Below, one piece after another: positions 1 to 6,500 of a stretch of DNA of 15,098 bases. Source of the stretch: Setaria digitata (taxonomy: Eukaryota > Nematoda > Chromadorea > Rhabditida > Setariidae); assembly GCA_003640385.1 (NCBI GenBank), contig RCAB01000865.1, positions 1 to 15,098 on the forward strand. Direction: 5' to 3'. Both the position numbers and the translations under genes were made by a program. Below the pieces are notes generated by a model. It worked only from the letters and a program-made list of their open reading frames with translations. It did not search any database and was not told the origin of the DNA. Every line of letters starts with the position of its first letter. The first letter of the stretch is position 1.

Positions 1-1083
1 CAATTTTTATTCTATAATAGGCTTACTCAACACTTTTAATTTTTTTTAAGCAAGGCATTCTGAACCTGGCGATAGCAGCACTAAGTGCCAATTAATGTAT
101 TTTGATTTTATTACTTCCCTTTTTTTAATTCCAAATGATTGAAATATTGGATGTTTGACTTTTGATTTTCGGAGACATTTTACTTTTTTAACACTTCCAA
201 TCATTTAGCAGACACTTTAAGTAAAATTTTCGAATGAAAATTTGAGGAATTAATTATTGAGGATGGAAGGTCTTCACTCTTATTGTTGGTGAATATGTAA
301 ATTATAAAATTATAAAAGTTCTGAAATACAAATTTTTCCTCACAAAAAGTGATTAAAATAAAAAAACTGTTATTTTTCTATTTTCACAATTCAGTTGATT
401 TTCGTATTGTTTCAGTGCTTGAGAAAAAAAAACCTTTTTGAGTTTAATCAGTAAAACTTTAGTTTGTAAAAATTTTTCAAATATCGATCGAAAAGTTAGT
501 TCTTTGAAATTATTTTCTCACTTAGACGTTTCATTTTATTAAGTAAATAACTTTCTTGATCACAAATTGTAATACTTTCTATGTTTCTTTCCTTTCTTTT
601 CTTTTCTATTATCAAAGTAAAAAAAAAAAAAAAGAAAAAAGAACTTTCTAGTGAAAATTTGAAACTTTTCTAAACCTTACATCTCTACCATGCCTTTTCT
701 TCGATCCCTGAAAACAAGCAAAATTTATATTTATCGTAATTCGAATTTCTATTATCAAGAATCTAAAAAGGACTGATATCATTTATTGTCGTCAAATCCT
801 GCTATCAAGAAGTCTTGCTAAAAATAGTCGACTAGTTCATCAAGAAATGAAATTCTTGCATTGCGGAATTCTTGCTAACTTGATGTGGTAGTTGAAAAAT
901 TTACTGAAAAATGAGATTCTGTAAAATAACATAGTTAACATTCGATGAAAAAAAAAACAATAATGATAACAATAACTGGTTTTATGATAAAGTGAACAGC
1001 AAGTGCAATAAAAAAACTATGAACTAAACACAGACATCAAAGAGAGACTTAGAATCCTGCTAATTTTTTTAATTCAAAGAAAG
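1..1083. other. AT-rich non-coding stretch
   Basis: I see no gene here. All frames are broken by frequent stops and there are long A and T runs. The only local structure is a group of ATCAAGAA words (754, 804, 839) and TTCTTGC words (853, 869), some facing each other as short inverted pairs. Confidence 0.6.
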
Positions 1084-1408
1084 CCCCTTAGTAAATTAAA
1101 TTAAAGGATCAAGAAATTATCGTCTAAAATCATGACTGAGAGGAGTATTTATCCAAAAGTTTTATAAATAACAGCAATCGGAATAAAAAATATACCAAAA
1201 AGATTTTTAAAAGGAAAAGAAATACACGGAAACAAATAATANACCCCTTAGTAAATTAAATTAAAGGATCAAGAAATTATCGTCTACAATCATAAATAAA
1301 TACTGAGAGGAGTATTTATCCAAAAGTTTTATAAATAACAGCAATCGGAATAAAAAATATACCAAAAAGATTTTTAAAAGGAAAAGAAATACACGGAAAC
1401 AAATAATA
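1084..1408. repeat. Near-identical tandem duplication interrupted by one N
   Basis: Copy 1 (1084-1241) and copy 2 (1244-1408) begin with the same CCCCTTAGTAAATTAAATTA and end with the same ACGGAAACAAATAATA. They differ by about 7 bp of extra sequence near the CATAAATAAATACTGAG junction of copy 2 and by a single base just before it. Position 1242 is an unresolved N exactly between the copies. Such similarity in non-coding DNA means a very recent duplication, or an assembly artefact in which two alleles or overlapping contig ends were placed in tandem. Confidence 0.95.
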
Positions 1409-1747
1409 TATTAGCATAGAGTGGGTAAAAATACTGTAATTCATGGACAAAAGTAAAAAAACTAATTATCCTTTTTTGAATATTTAGATGATTAATTTTT
1501 TTTTTTTGAGATAATTTGACCACCCATCATAAAGTGAAATATTTTATTGCTTTAGTTTAAAAAAAAAAAATATCAATTATTTCTTCCTTAATTAAAAAAT
1601 TATTAATTAAAAAATAAGAGAACGATAGATATGAGCAACAAACAGATTGAGAAGAAATAAGATTAGAGAATTCGAAGAGGGTAAAATATTTTTAGCTTTT
1701 ATTAATCAAACTTTTTTTCTCGTTTTCGCTAATTAAGGATATTTCAC
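1409..1747. other. AT-rich non-coding stretch
   Basis: No coding potential is visible on either strand. The stretch contains T and A homopolymers and TTAATTAA-like palindromic words, nothing more specific. Confidence 0.6.
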
Positions 1748-1775
1748 CATTGGAAATTATTAAAAGTTTCCAATG
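1748..1775. repeat. Inverted repeat with 9-bp perfect stem
   Basis: CATTGGAAA (1748-1756) and TTTCCAATG (1767-1775) are perfect reverse complements around a 10-nt AT-rich loop. The stem includes ATTGG, a CCAAT-box core, in both orientations. No gene start is visible nearby, so a function cannot be assigned. Confidence 0.7.
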
Positions 1776-1870
1776 ATTTTCGTTCGCTCGGTAATTAATT
1801 CACTTATAATAATTATTGACAGCTGCCGAATATATTTTCGCTTGCTCGGTAATTAATCCTTTTCATAATA
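1776..1870. repeat. Short direct repeat of about 36 bp, two copies
   Basis: Copies at 1776-1811 and 1834-1870 share ATTTTCG, then GCTCGGTAATTAAT, then a segment ending ATAATA. They lie 58 bp apart, start to start. The repeat begins directly after the 1748-1775 hairpin. A shorter related word, TTTTCGCTAATTAAGG, occurs near 1722. Confidence 0.75.
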
Positions 1871-2317
1871 GAAACATCAAGTTAGGCTACTTTTATCATC
1901 TACAGGTGATAAAAAGCATATTGGTACTTAGCAGTTCTTGCAAAACGGTATGCCAAAAAATCACTGAAAAAAACAAGACATTCTGTCTTCAAAGTTTGAT
2001 TCTTAAAAGAGCAGAAAACAAGATAGGATCATGGTTTTAAAATATTGAAAATTCGAGTTAGAAGGCAGGAATTATGAATCCAATCATGAACTTCATTGAA
2101 TAAATACCTTCCTAGGAAATTAATTTTTCCTAGATCTCTTTTACCGCAAGCAAAGTTGTTTCAAAAAACTTTCCCAATTTTTTTCAAATAACAATTTTGA
2201 TTATTTCAAAGAAAAAGAGAACAAGAGAAAAAAAGGAGTTTACCGATCCTAATTATGACATCAGGAAAAGCAATAATTTTCCAAAGAAAAAAAAAAAGAC
2301 AAAAAGGAAGAAAAATA
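1871..2317. other. Non-coding stretch
   Basis: I see no convincing gene. A 74-codon open frame ending at 2040 has no recognisable motif and no clear splice context, and I regard it as chance. A long A/G-rich, lysine-coding run occupies about 2200-2317. Confidence 0.5.
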
Positions 2318-2416
2318 ATGGATGCAATTTGTGCTTCCGATCTAGCTTCATTATTGTCCAATCAAACTCTACGCACTGGTCGAGAGGTAACTATCGACAG
2401 GTCAGAGTTTCCATAA
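2318..2416 (+). CDS. Possible first exon or micro-ORF, unknown
   Basis: An ATG at 2318 opens a 32-codon frame (MDAICASDLASLLSNQ..., ending TAA at 2414-2416). It has higher GC and a more protein-like composition than the A-rich surroundings. A plausible splice donor, CGAGAG|GTAACT, follows codon 23, so it could be the first exon of a plus-strand gene. I could not find a partner exon downstream and do not recognise the peptide. A relic or chance ORF is equally possible. Confidence 0.15.
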   Translation: MDAICASDLASLLSNQTLRTGREVTIDRSEFP

Positions 2417-2880
2417 AAAGAACTATTCAAGTTAAAACTTTTGAAAACCTAAGAAGAATCAATGAAAAAAAAAAAGTGATGCATGGAACGGTTTGTTTTA
2501 CTTTGTTTAATACAGTAGTGTTTCATATTGTTTCCGAAAAATGCAGTAATGCTTGATAAGACACAAAGAACAAGATAAAGTTCTTCTCTTGACTCGGATT
2601 TTGATAGAAGCAGCTAACGGATAAGAAATATGGTCAAGCCAATTGATGATCAACTTTGTAAAAATTGATCAAGCTCCGAAGTGTAGTGTAAAAATTGCTG
2701 TATATAGTAAATGATACACTATTTGTTTATTGTACAACATTTTATACAGTGATTGAAGAAATTCTTAAAAAAAAAAACCATTTTCTATGCTGACAACATT
2801 TCGCACAAAATGTATGGAACGTTCACCAACTCAACTATACTTTCTCTAGCTTTGCTAAAATTCAGAATAAAGAAAGAAAC
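2417..2880. other. Non-coding stretch
   Basis: No gene, RNA gene or strong repeat is visible. On the minus strand AATAAA occurs at about 2732-2727, but it is over 800 bases past the chk-1 stop, so it is only a weak candidate polyadenylation signal. Confidence 0.5.
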
Positions 2881-3545
2881 AACTGGTAAACGAAATTATA
2901 AATAGACAGAAAAATGAAAAACAAATGTAATTAATGGTGGAAGAATGGTACATGTTAAAACTATACATATGCTACTGAAACGAACTAGAAAATTTTCCAA
3001 GTGTTACAGTACAATTAAACATAATTAAAATATGAAATAGATGGTCTTCTAACAGCAAATTTTCTATAGAGCAGAAAAGGATTTAGTAAAGTCACCCTTA
3101 AAACAAAAACGGGAAAGCGCAGTGGATGATGATAAAATAAATAAAGCAACCTCATACATGCATCGGACATTTAGAATATATTTTTCAAGATACATACATT
3201 TAATGGTGGGGATTCGAAAAATTGTAAAAAAAAAAGAAAAGAAAAAAGCATAAATAAGATACACATTAAAACTGTGCACAGGTTAGCGAAATGAACTGCA
3301 AAATGTTCAGTGTTACAGTAACTGAAACAAGAAATGGACAGATTCCTAGCAGTTTCTAAAATTTGCTGAACATGGGTGACCGAAAAATTTTTTAAAATAA
3401 AAAGTACAAAGTAATAATTTATCAGCGAAATTTGAAATGAAAAAAAGGAGCTGGGAAAAAGTTATAAATAAAAGAACAAATAGAAAACAGATGTATCCAA
3501 CGCAAGGATATAAGTAGTATATTATAAAACTATACACACCCAGTG
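2881..3545. repeat. Degenerate tandem array, about three units of 260-310 bp
   Basis: Unit A (about 2881-3105), unit B (about 3175-3385) and a partial unit C (about 3440-3545) share blocks in the same order. These are an ATTATAAATAGA/ATAAATAAAAGA-like block, a TAAAACTATACA/TTAAAACTGTGCAC block, GTGTTACAGTA (3001 and 3310), and a CTAACAGCAAATTTTC/CTAGCAGTTTCTAAAATTT block. The offset is about 309 bp from A to B and about 260 bp from B to C. Similarity is weak, so the duplications are old. The array abuts the chk-1 stop codon, so its 3' UTR probably runs into it. Confidence 0.55.
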
Positions 3546-3562
3546 GAGTTGGAAGACGATGA

Positions 3563-6500
3563 TTACTGATCAAACTTCTCCACTAAACCTTGCTGCTCGA
3601 GCCATAGATTTCCTGCCTCACATATCACGTCACTTAATCTCTTTTTGAAATCCAAAAAAGCCCGTTTAAATTCAATCCCATCACCATGCGACCGGCGGCA
3701 ATCCACCATTACCTAATTTATGAGACATTAAAATTGATTTTTCAAGATACCGGATATTGTTTGTAGAGCAAGTTAGAGTACTAGAATTATATTTTACACT
3801 TCAATCCGTCAGGATATATGTTTCTCCGCAAATATAAAGAAAAATTAAAGAAAAAGTTTGGTGCATTTTTGGTAAAGTTGCCGCCAGAATCGTGAAAGTA
3901 AATGCATCCCAACAAAATCAATGGAGAAATCAATATGTTTAATCCAGTTAATTAAAATGAAATTAAAGATCACTCGCACTCGAAGATTGAATTAATCCTT
4001 GTTAAAAACGCAGGTCAGCAGAAGGAAACAATCACCAGGTCTTAATTTTCGAATAGTGGTTACTCATTTTAATTTTAATCTAAGAGCAAATCTACTTTCA
4101 GTCTATACAGAATTGGAGATGATGTTGGTGGAGCATTTCCATTAGGTTTAGCCGGTGAATCTATATTTCACGCTCATGGTGGCTTCAGAAATTCTCCTTG
4201 GGGGCATAAACTCGTTGGTATTGTTCGTGAATAGTAAGCCAGCAAAATGAGAAAAAAGTTTGATTACTCTCAGGACAGCAGTCGCTATCATATCCAGGGT
4301 CAAACTTTTACCTTTCTGCCATCGTCACCCATCATTTCATAAACTGTTACTACAAAACACATACGATTTCTAGGACCACTAATTGACATCTGAAACAGAA
4401 GCATTAGTTCTTTTTTCCACCATATGCTAATTAAGAGAAACTGAAAATCAAGCTTACACAAAGTGTGATAAGGAATATTCCAAGTCTCTGCAACAAACTA
4501 CACAAGCCATATGACGTCTACAATAATAGAACACCATTAAAGTAATTATTTCCTTACTTTCTCTCAATTAACTTTCGTCTACGCATGATTTATAGTAGTC
4601 ACATTTAGAAAAAATAAAAATGTCTTTTAATAGGGACGCATCCTAATTCGTTTGAGCATTTTAAAGAAAATATTCAACAAATCACTATGTTTGGTGCACG
4701 CCGCACACACGTATATTTAATATCCAATCTGTCTTTAATGATTGGCATCAGTTCATTTGCCCTTTTCGTTACACAGAAACGAGTCATACGACGCGCAAGA
4801 AGCGCCAATGGATGCTGTAATGAAAATAATATTTAAATACAAAATGACGGACTTAAATTCCCAAAATTTTACGTTTTTAGGCCATTTGATAAGGACTTCG
4901 GAGGTAACCAACACGTTTTAAAAAGATAAGACAGAAGACGGTTTCATAGCTTTTTAAATGGCCAGATTTTCTAGTAAACCTTAAAGTCTTTTAGGATTTC
5001 TTTCGAAACTGCTTTTCCCATAACTTAGCTGATAAATATCAGGGATCTAGATGGAATTTAATGATTTATTAAAGTAGTTTTGTGATAAAGAAATGATGAG
5101 ATATGGAAAAAAGAACTAGGAAAAGCCACTACTTTTTCGTGACATCTGAAATGACAACTGTCAAAATCGGTAGCAAATTATACCTCGGAAACCATTAAAT
5201 TTTAATTCTATTCATCAAAAATATCGTTAGCTATGATGTTTAATTTCTTTAATGAAAATATAGCTTGCCTGATTGATGCTATAATCGATTTGCGTCAGAA
5301 GTTCCACACCAACGGGTTGTGAAAAGAAATTACCCGTCAGTGCATCCAGACGCAATTCTCTGCAACATAGAGTTGATTTATAAAACGGATTTAGAAGTAT
5401 GAAGTTATAAAATTCACAAGGATTCACAAAAACCAAAGAGAGATGCAGTTTTAAAAAAATTAAGAGTTTTTCTTTTTTTCCCCGAAACGTCTACTACAAA
5501 AATAACGCAAAAGTGTCATTGAGAAGCAGTAGTTTAAGGTAATAATGTGGGAATTTTGAGACTCATTAATTTCGATGAAAATTCTCATAGCTTTTCAGGG
5601 TTAGACTTAGCTCTGCTATAGAAAAAAGAGAAAGCTGCCCTTCGCTTTGTTGCTTAGAGGTCGGCTAATTTTTGCACTTTTTCAAAATTCGGAAAGGCAT
5701 GCCTTATAGCTTGTGAGATTCCACGCGACGGAACCGGTTGGGACATAGCAACAGCCGATCCTTCTGACCTGAAAATTCAAGCAAAAACCGCAGAAACCTT
5801 AACAGTTATGCAAATTCAACATAAAGCATGTTATTGTAGTAAAAAATTAACCGATTTGGAAGATCAAAATTGTTTGAAAGCTTTAAAATTTTGGCAAATA
5901 AAATACTTAATAAAAAACTTTAGTGCACAAACAAATTGAAAAAGTAAAATACATATTTCAAATGGTAAAAGACAATAGAAGATAATCACCGATAATGAAA
6001 GAAAAAAGCGTAAGTTGAAATTGAAACGTACTGCTTTTTTTTATCTGACAATTTGACTTTCTTCTGCTCCGGTTCTTCTGTCTTCATAACAACGGACTCT
6101 TCTAATAAGCTCGGTGATGGATCGTCAATTTTGCTAGGTCCTGGCAAATCCGATAGGTTTTCTCCAAGTGATACAATATTCGCAACGTCCTCAGCAGTCG
6201 TCTCAGCACTTTTAATATCTGTTCTCTCTCCTCCTGACGGTCCCCTCATGGCTTCAGCACTTGGTATCTCATAATCTTAAAGCATAGCGAATTAAAGGGG
6301 TAAAACATTTTTTAGCTGTCCTTTCAACAATTTATATTGCAATAACATTTACTTGCATCTTCGACGAAAAATTCATGGTCTTCTATTTCTCTAATTGTGA
6401 TTCGTCTTCTCTCGTTGACATCCAGCATTTTTCGCAACAAATCTAATATTCCAGGGAAATAAATTACTAACCAAAATTCATTAAAAGATGAGGAAAACTA

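Larger units (their letters stand above)
3563..6275 (-). other. chk-1: CHK1 linker, SQ/TQ segment and KA1-like C-terminus (exons 9-14)
   Basis: Exon 9 (residues 307-386) is a low-complexity acidic and proline/serine linker that ends lysine-rich ([10 protein letters not shown]), a possible nuclear localisation signal. Exons 10 and 11 carry S396-Q-P-V, S405-Q, S422-Q-P-V and T431-Q. By position and by the 26-residue spacing (28 in human), S396 and S422 match human S317 and S345, the ATR sites. Exons 12-14 (residues 440-557) form the autoinhibitory KA1-type region: RRMTRF, then [15 protein letters not shown], then [17 protein letters not shown], ending [14 protein letters not shown]. The tail is somewhat longer than human CHK1's. 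Confidence 0.9.

Noticed and set aside
1816..2040. 74-codon plus-strand open frame
   Set aside because: No motif, no splice sites in sensible places, composition like the surrounding non-coding DNA, and it overlaps one copy of a direct repeat.
2197..2556. 119-codon plus-strand open frame
   Set aside because: Its first third is a lysine/arginine run from A/G-rich DNA and the rest is a shadow of a different frame; no recognisable domain.
3064..3573. Two minus-strand open frames of 71 and 75 codons past the chk-1 stop
   Set aside because: They are Phe/Tyr/Leu-rich readings of A-rich repeat DNA. The second overlaps the chk-1 terminus in another frame and has no homology I can see.
4881..4903. 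Plus-strand mini exon bounded by TTTTTAG and GAG|GTAACC, reading PFDKDFG
   Set aside because: It is only 23 nt, lies in chk-1 intron 11, and does not fit Tim17 or any neighbouring reading frame; probably chance splice-like words.
6053..6274. Plus-strand open frame opposite chk-1 exon 9
   Set aside because: Shadow of the coding exon on the other strand; the minus-strand reading has matching splice phases on both sides.
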